Source: Lateolabrax maculatus (lineage: Eukaryota; Chordata; Actinopteri; Acropomatiformes; Lateolabracidae). From it: DNA of 64,000 nt. The notes beneath the pieces are model-generated. The model worked only from the letters and a program-made list of their open reading frames with translations, had not been told where the DNA came from and did no database searches. Below, piece by piece: positions 46,801 through 60,762 of this stretch. A program made the translations under genes and the position numbers. Within the stretch, counting starts at the first letter, position 1; each line of letters begins with the position of its first letter. The stretch is from NCBI GenBank assembly GCA_031216445.1, contig CM062214.1, positions 21,257,001 through 21,321,000 of the forward strand. The letters run 5' to 3'.

Positions 46801-49800
46801 CAGATATCACAGTCTGCATTGCCTGCCAAGACGAGGGGTGGGGAAGTTCTTTTGGGAACAGTTGAGTTTCAAATAAAAGCAATCGCTCTGTCACTACAGG
46901 TGAGTCCTGTTTGATGCTCAATTAGGGTGACATTTGGACGGGATTGTTATGCTTTTTCTCTCAGGCAAAGATACAAATCTCCCTTTGGTGGCTGCGGTTT
47001 GTTGGGGTGGGGGTTGGCTGTTAAAGGTGTCTTGTCTTAACATGGTAGATAGGCTGGTGAGTCGTTCCTGAAAGATTCCCTTTATGAGTGATGGCCATCT
47101 GGGCCGTTTCTCAGTATGTGTGTGTGTGTGAGTGTGTATGTAGTTTTCCTTTTTTTCCTCTCTGTTTTCTTCCTCCGAAATAGCAGTGAAATGTGGAAGG
47201 AAAACAAATGAAAAGATAGCGCTTTGAAAATGGATCTCTCCCAGCAGCCCTCCACCACCACCTCCCTCCTCCTCCTCCTCCCCCCAAATTCTGACCCCCT
47301 CTTCCCTCCACTTGTGCAGGCTTGACGAAAGAGTATACCTCTCTTCGTCGCACGCAAGGGTGGGGTGGGGGGACGGGCGGGGAGGGATGGTTGGGGTAAA
47401 AATTAAAAGAAAAAATTTGTGAGGGAGGAGGAAGGAATGATGGAGACAAGAGAAGAGGAGAGAGTGATGGTTAGAGGAAGATCCATCTGAGGAGGTTGAT
47501 GATAAAAAATGCAGAGTAGCTGGGGAGCAGATAGCAAGAATGAACTGAGAGAGAATAAATGGAAAAGAAGTTGTGTGTAGGGGCGAAAAAAAGGAGAAAG
47601 AAGGGGGTTCTTTGCTCTGGACAGCTGAAGAATATTAGGAGGTTCAAAATGGCTGAAAAGGGGGGAAATGGGTGCAGGAGCATTGAAAGGCATGGCTGTG
47701 AGTTACCAGGAAATTAAGAGATGAGGAAAAGGAGGAGTTATCAAAAAGGAGATAGTAAAGAAGAGGAGGTTGCACTCAATACTTATAGATATAGATATTG
47801 TGTCTGTACGGATATGGCCACAGGAAGTTCCTGCAGTTCCTTTAAGTCCAATATTTTTGCTGGATGTTTGACTTTTATTTTCAATAACTGTATCTGTCAG
47901 CCTCTTGGTGCTGGACAGGAAGTGTACAGTGGCTTTAAAAGCTGCTTGCTACTGTGGAAAACAAGGTGGATGAGCTGTAAAATAAAAACAAATGAGCTAA
48001 ATGAGGCTAAAAAGCTGTGTAAAGCTGAGGAGAACTTCACTACTCACTACAACAACACCTTTCACAGAACAAAGGTTCATTCATTTTTAATTTTATACAA
48101 AGCTGCAGCTTTAATAAATACAGAGCAAGGCTCAAACTATGAGCTGTCTGTGAAGGGATGATTTGCAGTCTTTGAAAAAAGAAAACAATGCCATCACATG
48201 TATTTTTTTCCCGTGACACTTTGTTCAGAATCCAACTCTTACCATCTCATACAAAACAATTATTCTGTGATTAGCAGGGAGCTGCCATAACTTGTTCCTC
48301 TGACCACTGAAACACTTTGCACCAAGACGTTCAGTACCTGACAACATCAAAGACAGTAACAGACACACACACCTCCCACATGTCTCCTTCTCAAAACACA
48401 AATCTTTCATACGCTAATGACACACTATAGTGGTGAGCTATGCACTGAGCAGGGTGGGAAAGATTAGTGAACTGACAGACATTCCTAGCAGCTGATGTCA
48501 ACGTTCTATCACAAAATATGCTCAATATGATGTTACAAACCAAAATATGAACTCCTTGGACAATGTGAGAGCTGATATGTTTGGATGAGGGTGGTCCCCA
48601 ACTGGCCGACCTGCAGGTCAAAATCATAACTCCTAAGGTAGAAATTCCTCAGGCCTGGTCCAAAGAGATCCCCACAAAGGTGAGAGGTGGAACAGGATGC
48701 CTTTGTTGCCAGACTCTGGAAGCAATACTAGCCAAATGACTGGTTCACGGGCCCACTGACCACAAGGGCACATTCCAGACATTCTACCCTCCGACAGTGA
48801 CGTCCTGGCGAGTTTACGGAGGACAGATGTCCTCTTCACAACCTGTGTGGCAGAAGGGGGTTGTCGGAGCCAGAATGGGGGATCTTTTGATATCATTGTT
48901 CTTTCCCACTTCCAGACTTGCTGTGGTTTGAACTCTGGTGATTCACTCTGCGAGTTCCTGTGAAGCTCATCCATCTAAAAGCCGGCAGAAGTTTATTTAG
49001 ACTCTGATGTTGGACCAGGGAAAATAACTTTAGACCCTGCAGAGCTTGCAGCTTGTAGTTTCAAGGTCAGGTCAACTGAACTATGGAACAAAGCTCAAGC
49101 CCACATGTCAGGAAAACAACCATCCTGTTGCAGTGTCCTTGAGCAACAAGAATCTGACCAAGGTGTCTATCCAGTCATGCAGATAGTTTGGTTCTATTTG
49201 CCTAAGTTTTGAAAAAATCAAAAAAACGAATGAATGAAGGACGCTCCGCATCTCCAAGGTGTGTAAATAGGCAACTTTTGTTGAACAGAACACAACTATA
49301 AGATGTGATAATGTACAGCTTGTTCTGCTGCCCCAATGTGGACAAAAAAGCACTTGCTGCTTTAAGTGCAATTCAATTTTGTAATCCATATCAATTATAA
49401 ATTCCTACTGAAACAGGCACAGTGTTGCCAAACATTATTTAATTTTTTATATTAAAAACCCATACAACAACACACCCATGGTAGTGGGTTGGTTTTGTCT
49501 TCTCATTATGAAGCAATCAGTGTGCATCACTGCAAATCTGCCAAGTCAATTACCTGCCCTTCTCTTCAATCATAATTTTTCCCAAAGGGTCAGCACTCAA
49601 AGAGCTTTGATTGAGTTCCACCAGGTGCACATACAGTATTTAGACGTGGTATTTTCCTTCATCTGATTCACATCCTGAAATGGCTTTTTTATCTGGAATT
49701 TTGTCCAAATAAAGCAGCTGCATAAACAGGACAAGCAATTTGGGTGCATGCGATGCTAAGCGCCAGGGCTTCCTCCGCCACATTTGGCTCTCAGCGAAAT

Positions 49801-51535
49801 GTCAGCGACAGTTTAGTGTTCCATTCCTGATCCAGTTACCCTCCTGCAGAGAGAAGAGTTTCATTATGGGGCTTGCTATAGAAAGATGATCTAACTCCAA
49901 TTAACCTCTGCCTTCTGTGGATGGAGATAGAAGCTTTGTGCAGCACGTGTGACGAAATGCAAGCCTCGTATCCCCAGTGTAAACAAGGCAATTATTGGAG
50001 AGCTTTTTTGCACAGAGCCACAGAGACTACAAAGGGTTTTGTCTCACTGGTGGTGTGTTTGACTTCCTTTCCCGCACACATGATTTGTCTTTCAGTCAGG
50101 CCCGACCATGGGTGGAGCAGCTACTTCCTGTACAAAGGCTGAAAAGGCTGAAGGGGTTAAAAGGGAGCCCAGTGACCCACATAAACAAGCACTCTCATTC
50201 ATGGCCTCTGTTACTCCCTCATTGCTAAAGTCTGACTCACAAACGTTCAAACACCACTGAAGTGCCCCCTCCCTCCCAACCCCATCACCACCATCAAACT
50301 CTTCTCCTTCTCCCACACAATTCACCCACTCCAGAGAAGCTCTCTGTTGTATCCTCCCCTCAGTTTAAAAATCAGCATTCACATCCTATACACCCCATTC
50401 AAACAGAATCATACTGTACATACAGCGTACGAGAGCATAGACACATACTGTATATACACACATGCATGCACCAACACACTCTTTCCTTCACACACACAAA
50501 CACCCCAGGAGAGGGAGAGGAGGTCAACATAACTCTTCTCTGAAGAATGCAGAAGAAGTTTATGTTGCCATTGGAAAGGGAGAGAGGCATCTTGTGTGAG
50601 CTCAGATGAGCAATTATCCTTTTCAACACACAGACAAAAAAAAAGAGCCCTTTTTCTGGGAACGTGCCTCCCACCAAAATTTCTCCTAGCAGCCGCAGGA
50701 GTACAGCAACATTTGCACTAAATGGGCAAATGTCGATCTGTCACTCGGTAGGAATGTGTTATTTTTACCGTGACTATTTTTACCTCCACTTATTTCCATG
50801 GCGCCAAGTAATAACATTTTGTTTGGACACATAAAAGTGCAACCAGAAATGATTCTTGAGGTATTGGTTTTCGGATTGTATTGCGCTTTGCATGAAAGTT
50901 ACATAAGCCTATATAGATGCTGGATATTGCATTCTGAATTATGAGCATTGGTGCGCACTTTGTTTATGGCCCCAGCTTACTAAGATGTGGTGACACAACT
51001 TAAAGTAATGACATTATAAACACAGAGTAAATAAGATGTTATAGGCCATCCAGATAGAAAAAAACACAACAAATACAGGCATATGTCTGCCCTGATTAAT
51101 GATAGTAACCTATCTCTGTTTGAAGGGGTTCACAAAACTTTATGGCTGTGGGTTTTGGGGTTGTGTAAAGCAACTTCTGCACTGTAACCAATTACTCTCA
51201 TATTGACTTTTATAAAGGGTAGAAATAAACATTCAGGGCTCTAATCTTAAATAGGTCCAACCCGCCACACCCATATATACACCCAAACATATGTATGTGC
51301 ATGGATGTTCGCAAAACACACACAGTCTGGCACCACCAACCGATCCTTCCTCTCCTTCCGCTGATGGACAGTGTTTACAACTGGATTCCCACAGTTGATC
51401 GGCAATGCCGTCCCCGCCAACATTTTAGCAGCCGGTCTGTTTATGTGGTCCTCGTCTGTGGCAGGGTGGCTTCCATGGCACGCTTTCCTTCACGATCCGT
51501 GTTTACATATCCTAATCTCTTCTCTTTCTTTCTCC

Positions 51536-51574
<39 letters not shown>

Positions 51575-52490
51575 TGTTCATCCTGTCCTCTACACAGTCT
51601 TCCTGCCCTCTGCCAAAGATTAATAGAATTGTTTTTTGGCATCTCCAGTCACAATGTGAATAGATGAGAGGCATGCAAGTGTATACAGTTCATTTCTCCA
51701 GTTGGCAACTGAAACGGACTTCGTGTTTTGCTTCACCTCCACAGTCCCTAAAAAGAAAATAGCAGGAAAGGCAGTCTAGAAGCTACAAAAAAGGCTTCTT
51801 CATGAGGATTAAGCATTCAATTCAGAGTGGATTTTGTCAGCTGATTGCACTGGTAGTGGTGTGAGTTGACTGTGAATGTGTGAGTTGACTGTGAATGCGT
51901 GAAAATTTATTTCCCTCAAGAATAGAGGCTAACATGAGGATACTGAAATGAAATGAAGAAGTATGAAGAATGACGAGAAACTTTGAATGAAGGCATTTCT
52001 GTTTGGTTTCTGTTTTCGTCAAAATATACTTATATACTATCAAATTTGGTGCCAAATACAAGCTACAGTTTTGTGATACACCCGTATCTTGACTACAACA
52101 TGACACAACCTGTTGCAAATGTTCCAAAATTCTAGGAATATACTGGATAGACATTTTCTCAAAAATCCTGGAAAATCTCATGCAGTATTTTTTTAATAAA
52201 TGAGGCCCATGGTCCCGAACACTGATAGTTACTTTCTGTTTGGCTCGTTAAAGATGCATTGCCTTTTTGCCTCCTTCCCTTTCTCAACCTCCCTCTCCTT
52301 CCTTCCTTCTGACCATGTTTTTTAGGATGGTTGGCAGACAGAGCTTGCTGTAGAAACAGACATAACCCCTCAGGATGGGAGCCCTTATTTACTTTGCAGA
52401 TAAGGATTGCGGGTAGTGGAGGGAGCAAGGCATGCTGGCATGTTGGCTTGTTTTCGGGAAGCTTCTGGCATGTCTATGATAAGAACACAA
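43839..52490. other. Gene-poor DNA, 43.8-52.5 kb
   Basis: Contains an imperfect TG-rich tract (43938-43992), an A-run (45489-45508), a CT/GA-rich stretch (47220-47700) and a 20-bp tandem duplicate GTGAGTTGACTGTGAATG (about 51862-51902). The ORFs at 47.1-47.7 kb reflect the purine/pyrimidine skew. No gene supported. Confidence 0.6.
51539..51577. repeat. (TG)n microsatellite
   Basis: About 14 TG units, one TATG interruption, then four more units. Confidence 0.93.
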
Positions 52491-52495
52491 TGTGT

Positions 52496-52562
<67 letters not shown>

Positions 52563-52567
52563 GGGGG
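52491..52567. repeat. (TG)n joined to a 22-base G run
   Basis: TG units run from 52491 to 52545 (one TA interruption at about 52499) and change directly into 22 uninterrupted G (52546-52567). Both parts adopt non-B DNA structures in general; the lengths here are probably polymorphic and assembly-sensitive. Confidence 0.95.
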
Positions 52568-52613
52568 CAGTTTCCAAACAATTAAAGACTGCGTAAAATC
52601 AACTATTTTATAG

Positions 52614-52640
52614 CAGTGGTTCTTAAACTTTTATGTCTGA
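52614..52640 (+). mobile_element. Possible hAT-type end, CAGTGGTTCTTAAACTTTT
   Basis: CAGTGGTTCTTAAACTT resembles the CAGTGGTTCTCAAACTT end of hAT/Charlie-type elements. No matching second end was found nearby, so it may be a truncated remnant. Confidence 0.3.
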
Positions 52641-54027
52641 TGTACACCGACAGACTTGTCAGATAAAGTCAAGGAGTTTACCTCGTCATTCACAACAGTC
52701 GTCCTGTGCCAAATGTTATCATTTCACACTATTAGTTATATAAAACAATAATGTTTTCCTACAATTGAAGTATCAGTATCAATGTTTAGGTTGGTTTGGT
52801 CAAGTTCGCATTAGCAATATGTGTATTCCTCTATTTACTTGATACATTTATCCAGAGACAGCTCAGTTTTATATAAATATTGTAGCTTTTCAACCAACTG
52901 TTCTATAGTATCACAATTATATTGTATTTATTAAGCCAACTCTAAGTGTGACTACTTACTGTACAAGGATACTGTATGCTGCTAAAAGCAGACACAGACA
53001 CGTCAGCTTCAGAGCAGTGTACACATAAATCGCCCCTTTAATCTTTACAGAGAGGAGAGCAGGAATGCATATTTATTGGTGTGGCATGTCTCTGCCAGCC
53101 GAGCAAGACTGAGCTGAAGTGTTAAGTGTGTCGAGTGAGAATTACAGCCGTGTGTGATCATTGTAATTATAAAGTTCAGGGTAGCTTGCTCTCTATTCAT
53201 CATCACTTGGGGGTAGTTCAAATCTTTCACACACTGACTGATTTGGCTGATAAATGTGTGTGTCAGGGGGGTGGGTGGATACAGTAGGACTCCAGCCAAA
53301 GGTGTGTTTCATTTTTTTAAATTATTTTCAGAGTTGAATACTCTATCTTACTTATTTTTTCATGTGAGCAACGAGCATGTGCATTTACCCAAGAGTGTGC
53401 TTTGATGTGATGGGGTGCGAGCGAACGAACAGCTCCAAATCACAGTCCCTTGAACACTGTCGAAGCAACCGAGCTGTGAATCACGAGTGTGAGTCAACTC
53501 GCCCTTCTATTTTTTAACATCTCATGCTCACATGTGATGAGCACTGGAGCATGCAGGTGTTTGAGGTTCTCAAATGAACCATCTCCCAATCCAATCTCTA
53601 AATATCCGATACCTGCTCCCCACAGATCCATAACCCCACTGACTTGGCTGGTGTTTTTCCAGTCCCTGTCTTCGCTCCTTCCCATCATTCCCGCTCACTC
53701 TTCCCGCTTCAATTGCCGTTGGCATCCACTGAAGGCATATCCATCACCAAAACGCACGCAATGCCTAGATACCTTGAATGAGCTGAGATGAAAACAAGGC
53801 CTTCCAGCATTCCCAAACATCCTGCTCAAGTCCAATGGACGCTCATTCCCCAACTCTGTGATTCATCGGCGTGTTGACAGACAAGGCGAGCGAGAGAGAT
53901 GAAGACACCTGTGAAGGGAGGAGCCGTGGAAATTCATGGCATGACTATCTTTACTGCAAGTTGGTTATCACAACAAAAAATGTGGTACGTTTCCACTTTC
54001 CCTCAACAGCGTGAAATTCTGTACGTG

Positions 54028-54030
<3 letters not shown>

Positions 54031-54076
<46 letters not shown>
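54031..54076. repeat. (TG)n microsatellite
   Basis: About 23 uninterrupted TG units. Confidence 0.97.
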
Positions 54077-54077
<1 letters not shown>

Positions 54078-56619
54078 ATAGATTAGATAAATGGAGAGAG
54101 AGAGTGAGAGTTTGTCTATCCTTGTGTTCACTTTCATCCTGAAGACAATTACTGTTTCCATAATAGGGCCGCTGTGCCCTCGTGCAGGGTAGAGAACCCA
54201 GTTGGCCAGCAGTATTTCATTAACATCAAAGAAGCGGGTCAGGTGCACTGCAGTTTCAACTTGTGTTGTACAACAAATCAGCAATTAGCTCATTCTTGTG
54301 CTTTGGCATCATCATCATCCTCTCTGGTTTAATTTAACTTACGTAAGAGTGTCCCCTTACCGCAGCATGCCTGCTTTGTTTGGATGCTTTAGCAATGATT
54401 ATGTGGGTGAAACTGACCTTGTGAATGTTTATACCCCGTAGTGTTTACATGTTTACAAGTGTGTGTTTACGAGATGGCGGCTGGGATCACTCACTGGATT
54501 AAAGATAGATAAAGGAGGAAGGCTTTTTCTTTTTTTTTTTTTTCGTTCGCCTTTCCTAAGGGCAGTGATACACAGGGAAACTTTTTGGGCAACTTTTAAC
54601 AGGCAAATATCTTATTGGAGGTAGTTCAGCATTTAACGAATGCAACATTTTAAATAATGTTTTACTGGCTCTTTGCACAATAATCACAAATATATCAGCA
54701 GGGGTTTGCAAGTGTTCCCGATCAATACCAGTTGCTCCTTTAATGGCTGAACAGACGTCAAGCTTTATTAACAATGTATCTGCCGGAGAATTTCTACACT
54801 ACCTAACCTCTTGGATTACATTTTCGATGGGGCAAGGTTTGGTCACTAATAATCTTCCATACTTCTTCCTCACAGCAAACACTTTGACTTGTCACTGCAG
54901 AAAAAGCACAGATGTAACTAATAACATTAATGATTGCTGCATTCCATGTATCTGTGCCAGTAAGCCATGCCAGTGAGCCATAGCATGCACAGTATCAGGG
55001 CCCTGGCACTGGAATACCTGAATGGAATGCAGCCATAATTATTGCGATTAGTTATATGTCGACTGTAGTAAACATTATAGATTATATTCGTTGCAGAAGC
55101 ATAGTATTTGTTGGACAGGTAAAATAATCTCACATTAGCAAACATCAATTTGTCAGAGCATCACAGCACAGTTTCTTTTTTAAGTGTCCAGCAGTACGCT
55201 TGTTTTGATAACTTTAAGCGAGCTTTACTTATGTGGCACCATGTCACCTGAGTCCCTTTGTACTCGGGAGAGATGTGAGTGTTTTGTTTTGTAAAAATGA
55301 GTTGAGTTCACTATATACTGTATATTGAGTTTATATACTAAATTTTAGCGATGATATGAATCTGTACCGGTTAAATCTTCAGTCCAAGAAAAATTTCAGG
55401 GGAGAAGTTAACTATGACTCCCAAGTTGTGTTTGAAGATACATCCAATCACAGAGCTTAGATTTCTGTCACGTGAGCCGCTAACGGTGGGCAGGAGCTAA
55501 AGGCGCCTTTTTTTGGCCAAGGCTCGTGGGTATTGTAGTATTTAGATCCAGCATGCCAAAATGACGGCTAAAACAATTGAAATAATTTAAACTGATGGTC
55601 ATAAAATAAAACTATGGGGTTGTTACATTATTCAGGAGACCATTGTGTTACTATGTTAAGCAACAGTGAGGATATAAAAATAAAAAAAATGCAAAATGGT
55701 TATACACAATGGGGGAAAACCTTTCCAGAACCACCTCCCACTTCACGACTCTCATTAAGTGATTCAGTAGCATACGAAGCCCCAGACAGATGATATTTTT
55801 ATTTTTTCATTATAAAGATATTTGATCCTGTATCCTAAAAATATATTCCTGCATCACTCTCCTTAATCTGAAGCTATGGGGTTGTAAAAGTTACTTTTCA
55901 CTGCATTTGTAGTTTTACTACATTACCACAGTGGGTAATAAAAAGAAGCAGGTCTGGCCTTGTTTTTAGGGAACAAATCCATCAACCTCATTACCTAGAT
56001 TCAAGCTACTGTGTGCGTAGGCATCCACCTTGTTGAAGTTCCCTTGAACAATAGCGTATCCCTGTTGTGTGACCGGTGTTGTCTAATAAAATAAGATTCC
56101 CAATGGCGGACTGTTAATACAATCTGCTCCATTCAAGTGTCTGTTTCTATTTTCATTGTGAAATATAACAGGCAGCAAACTGACCTAGACAACCAACATC
56201 ATGGTAATGATGAAAAGAAGTTGAATAGTTGAAAGGTGGGTAGGTGGGCCATGTGCAAAACGTTTCTCAATTATGTCTCACCATTACTGAACCACAGTAT
56301 TTCAAACAGTGCTGTAAGCTAGTTTTGAATGTTGCCTTTCTAACACTGGCAGGAAATTGGAAACAGCCGAAAAATAATAATTTTCCGGCGTTAAGGGTGA
56401 TGGATTACAATTTATCTCAGACAAAGGGGTCTTTAAATTCTTTATCCTATAAAAACTGGTTTAAATATATCCTTTAATTGATTTGATGAAAGATTAACTA
56501 CCTTGCATGAGTTCATGCTATTGAGTTCTGTCTCTACAATTATCATGTGTTCAAATGAAGTCAGTTCATTATCGAAGGCAGATGTTCATTTAGCTGACAC
56601 TGCTAATTGCCAGTCTCCT

Positions 56620-56621
<2 letters not shown>

Positions 56622-56654
<33 letters not shown>
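56622..56654. repeat. (TG)n microsatellite
   Basis: About 16 uninterrupted TG units. Confidence 0.96.
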
Positions 56655-56656
<2 letters not shown>

Positions 56657-57779
56657 GTAAATTAATGTGTGTATGTGGATATACTCAAAACACACAGCAG
56701 GAAAAAATCCCAAAGAAAGCCAGAAGTGATCCAATCTGACTCCAGGCCATCTGTCTCTGCCAGAAGAAATGATAGAGGGAGCAGTGATAAATTATTTCTC
56801 TGCTTGTGATCTTCAGGGCAGCATTCTTCCCTTTCCACAAGCATATGTGACCCCTGTCTTCCTTTTTTAAATATACTGCCTTCCTCTAGATGCACGTTTT
56901 ATCCACTTCCAAATGTACCAGTTCCTCATCCTTGTTCTTCTGTGGTTTGGTCTGTGTGTTGTGTCGTGTGGCCATCTTTCAGATGTCTCCCCAAGACCTC
57001 CATATGCAGCAGATGGGTATAACGGGGTCCATGAGCATTTTGAGCTCCATAGCCAAGATCATGTGATGATGTGACACCCAAGGGACGACATAGGGAGAGA
57101 CTGATCTCATCCCTTTTCCATACAAGTCACCTCCCTTGTTTAGGCTGTGTAAGTCTGGAAAAAAACAGATGCTGAAGCAATTTAATGTGGAGTTTGTGAA
57201 GAATTAGGGATGGGAATTTTCTGTGGTGGCTGCACCCTTGAGCCAGACCCACACTAGTCTCACATTGCCAGACCTGTCTCCACACTGCAGGAGAAAGGGA
57301 TGGCAGAACCCACTATCAGTGGTATTGTAAGCGGCAATAAACTGGGGCTTCTTACAGCTAATTTGCATAACCAGTCAGTAACTTTTAGACTATGATTATT
57401 ACAATTTCCTCATAGAGATGAGAACTATTTTCCACTAAGACAAAATAAACTAGTACTACAACAATCACAGTTTATTTCCACTGCCAGATGTCACGTTACC
57501 ACCTTAACTATTGAACCCTACAATTTTATTTCATAGCAATTCTTTAGGTAGTGGAATGTAACTTGTGTTTTGGCACTTGCCACACCAAGTTTCCATAAAA
57601 CACAGGCTAGCAGCTAAACCTTTACACTAACAATGGCAACCAACCCCAGCTAGCAACTGCAATGTAATTCAATCATTTCATGTAGTTTCAGATGGAGAAA
57701 GAGAGAGAGACATCTTTGGGGGTCTATGTTTTGCCATTGTGCTGAGGGCTTACAAATTTACATCAATATAATGTGTTTG

Positions 57780-58150
57780 ACGAGAGGAACATTGATGTTA
57801 CTCGTACATCAGTATCCCAGTTTTGAGTCTTCTTTTGGTTTTCATCATATTTGGAAACATGACATTAAAATGGAACCAGAAACCAGATACCTGGATAAGG
57901 TTTTTACATGCCACAGTATCCAGCCAACATACAAAAATGGGATATGGTACCTGAAACCAGATTTACACGTGCAACACATAACTGGGATACTCCAAAAACC
58001 TGATCAAAATGTGGGATACTAGTGTACACGTCAACACACTCATTGACTATGTTTACACGCACTTAATATTCCACTATTTTCCGAATATGACAATATTCCG
58101 ACTTTGATATGGGTCAAGTACACGACATTTTCTGTTTGGATATTCTGAAT
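57780..58150. mobile_element. Dispersed repeat with repeated ACCAGATA/GGGATA blocks and TGTTTACACGCAC
   Basis: The stretch repeats GGGATA, CCAGATA and TTTACA(T/C)G(C/T) motifs, including AACCAGATACCTGGATAAGG. It also contains TATGTTTACACGCACTTAAT and CCGAATATG. I know this wording from common teleost DNA-element copies. The 98-codon frame across 57726-58022 has no domain and is taken as chance. Boundaries are approximate. Confidence 0.4.
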
Positions 58151-60600
58151 CAACCTTCACTGTGTCAGAAATTGTTAAGTCCAACAGATCATACAGAAAT
58201 TTCAAATTCTTTGCTTTAATACGAAAGTGGACAAACCATTGTGCTAAATTTAATATTTCCTAGTGGTACCACTGCCACTACTTTTTTCAAAGTAAGTATT
58301 GTGTGGGAGAACCCACCACTGTATGAAAAATGCATTAAATTAAATGTGTTTTAATTATTCTGCAGCAATTGCCTTGAAATCATACATGGAAATATTACAA
58401 CATTACAAGTTATCAAAAAGAGTTCAATATTGCTAATCCTTGTTGTTAAGGAATCATAACTGGCTCATGTATGACGGCTCCTTCTGCATATGGTCGCTCT
58501 TTCATTCCACAACTTCAACTCCTCCACCTCCACCCCTCTGTGTCCTTGACGCCTTGGCTTATCCACTCCTCCTTGATTTGGCTACCACCCTCGCACCAAC
58601 ATGAGGTCATTCAATCTTTGATGTGAAGCTGTTTGGCGTTGCTTCTCATGAATAGGAGCCATCTATACTGCCTTTGATCGCAGTTTTGATGTAACTGTGG
58701 TAGATGTCTGCCACCATCCTCTTCTAACTCCCTCACAGCCGGCCCTCCGTTTCCCCTGCGGCTTCCTCCTTAACTCTGACACCTGTGTTTGGCTCCTCTG
58801 ACAAGTAAATCACGACAACGACCTTGCATAGCTTGCAAAGAACTACTCAGTCTAGTGTGCGCCGCCTAGTTCACATACCCTCGATGTATGTCTTTCACCA
58901 CCAGCCTATGATGGCCAGACCCAACCATCGTACCAGTGATGAAATGGTCTGTCCCCGCATACAAGCAGCCTGACTGGGAAAATTAATTAGACCAGGGAAG
59001 ATGGGGGTGCAAGAAGGAGTAGGTTAGGCGTGGGCATGCATGACTTTCGTCTTTACAGGCAGCCAAAAAAGCTGTGTTTACATAGGGGGAACAGAAAAAC
59101 ATACATGTGCATTGACAAGTGGAACCTTCATATGCTGTAATGTTGTGTTACTGAGTAAAACAAGCGGCTCCATGTGTGAAAAGGCTGCGTGTCACTAAGT
59201 GAGGCACCTTCAACAGCTGTGAATTTAACCATGAATCCAAACATATGCTACACTTGTACATAAACACAGAGAGACACACAAACCACATGTCAGCACAAGA
59301 AACAAGTGACAGAGCTCGACACAGTGCTGTGGTTCAAATAAGTGACTCACACATACAGCTCACGTGTTGACACATACTCTGGTTATAGGGTCAGAGCTTT
59401 AGAGAAGCAGAAAAGGTCACCTGCACACCTGCACACCTGCACACATCATGGTACCTGCTCTTTCCACTTCATCGCCACTGGGCAACTCCTACCGTTAGCA
59501 TTTGGCTTAATGGCTGTTAGACACACACAAGGAGCCTTTCTATGGAGGCGAACACAGTGAGGAGGTGAACGAGTATGTGTTCTCCGCTGAAGATGGGAAG
59601 CGGGAGGCTCTCTGCGTGCAAAGCCTCCATTCATCATTGTCAGTAGCCTTGTGTTGTCTGGCCAACCCCCAAAAAGCTTGGGGATGAACCATTGACTCCT
59701 GTAAAAGGGGTTTCCACTTAGCCATGGCTCAATAAAAAGGGCCAGTGCACTTAGTGTGCTGTTAATTACCCCACTTCAAGTGAAGCAAAACCCCTGTTAA
59801 CTTAACATAATGGACTCTGTCACCACTTGTTCTGGGTAAATGATGGGGTTGTTGTCAACACAAGCAATACATATCTAAGTAAAACTTGGTGATATATGGC
59901 TTATGAAAGAACAAGATGCAAGAACAAATGCAAATTGTTTTTAGAATTTTCCTATATTTCTTAACATCAACTTTTTTTTGTTGAATCTTACCACTGACGC
60001 TACTTTTGATGCAGATATCTTTTTGTTTGTTAACCATTCTTTCTTCTGTCGAAGCTGGAGAAGCAATTTGAATTGAAAGGTCAGACAGGTTTTTGTAAAA
60101 CTTGGGAACCACTGTGATCAATTTTTGAGAGACTGTTTTTGTTAAATAACAAGACTGAGAGTCTAAGACTCTCATAAGAATGATAAAGGTGTAACTCTTC
60201 CAGCTTAACAAGTGCAACATTAATACTAGGCAGGTCAAAGAGAAGTCAATCAAGCAGAGTTCGTACACCCCGCCTCAGAGGAGCTAATCAAGCACGATAA
60301 GTGAAAACACCGGTGTGGGAGGACCATACGTGTGTAGGTCTTGATGCCTATTTGCCCCAGTGGCAAACCATGGAATCAAAAGCCCAAAAAGCCTTTTCCC
60401 CATTATGAAAGAGACTGTGAATCTGTTGAAAGGACAAACTGCAAACAAGGTCAGTCACTACTCTATATAGGACAGGATTTTTGTAAATCAGAAGGTTTTA
60501 TATTTGCAAAACCTTCTGAGAACCTAGAAAAGCTACCAGCCGAGTGGGACTGAGCATGTAGCCTTGTGGGGTGCTAGATGAAAAGTCTTGTGACACTTAG
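58151..60600. other. Gene-poor DNA, 58.2-60.6 kb
   Basis: Contains a 10-bp tandem (CACCTGCACA, about 3.5 copies, 59419-59452). The 137-codon minus frame at 59855-60268 is AT-rich, has no recognisable domain and no splice context. Confidence 0.55.
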
Positions 60601-60624
60601 TATTAGCATTCATTGTCTGGGAAC

Positions 60625-60762
60625 ATAAATATCTTTACCAAGTTCTGTGCCCATTAATCTTGTGGATCTAGTGGTGGAGATATTTCAGTCCGGGCCTAAA
60701 AGGTGGACTAACCGACCAACATGTCCATCCCTAGAGCCCCAACACTAGCGTGGCTAAAAAAA
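60625..60762 (+). mobile_element. Teleost SINE-like repeat fragment
   Basis: Contains GTTCTGTGCCCATTAATCTT, GTGGAGATATTTCAGTCCGG and CCGACCAACATGTCCATCCC followed by TAGAGCC and CTAGCGTGGCTAAAAA. This block order matches a repeat I know to be extremely common in fish genomes. Only the 3' part is present. It has no coding role. Confidence 0.5.

Larger units (their letters stand above)
52641..57779. other. Gene-poor DNA, 52.6-57.8 kb
   Basis: Holds the (TG)n tracts at 54031-54076 and 56622-56654. A fragment near 57258-57300 (CTAGTCTCACATTGCCAGAC) resembles the end of a teleost DNA element. No exon, RNA gene or long reading frame supported. Confidence 0.6.

Noticed and set aside
47082..47700. 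Overlapping 70-112 codon minus frames
   Set aside because: A strand-skewed GA/CT-rich region gives open frames on the minus strand; composition is biased and no splice or domain support exists.
57726..58022. 98-codon frame at 57.7-58.0 kb
   Set aside because: Lies on a repeat with recurring GGGATA and CCAGATA blocks; no domain.
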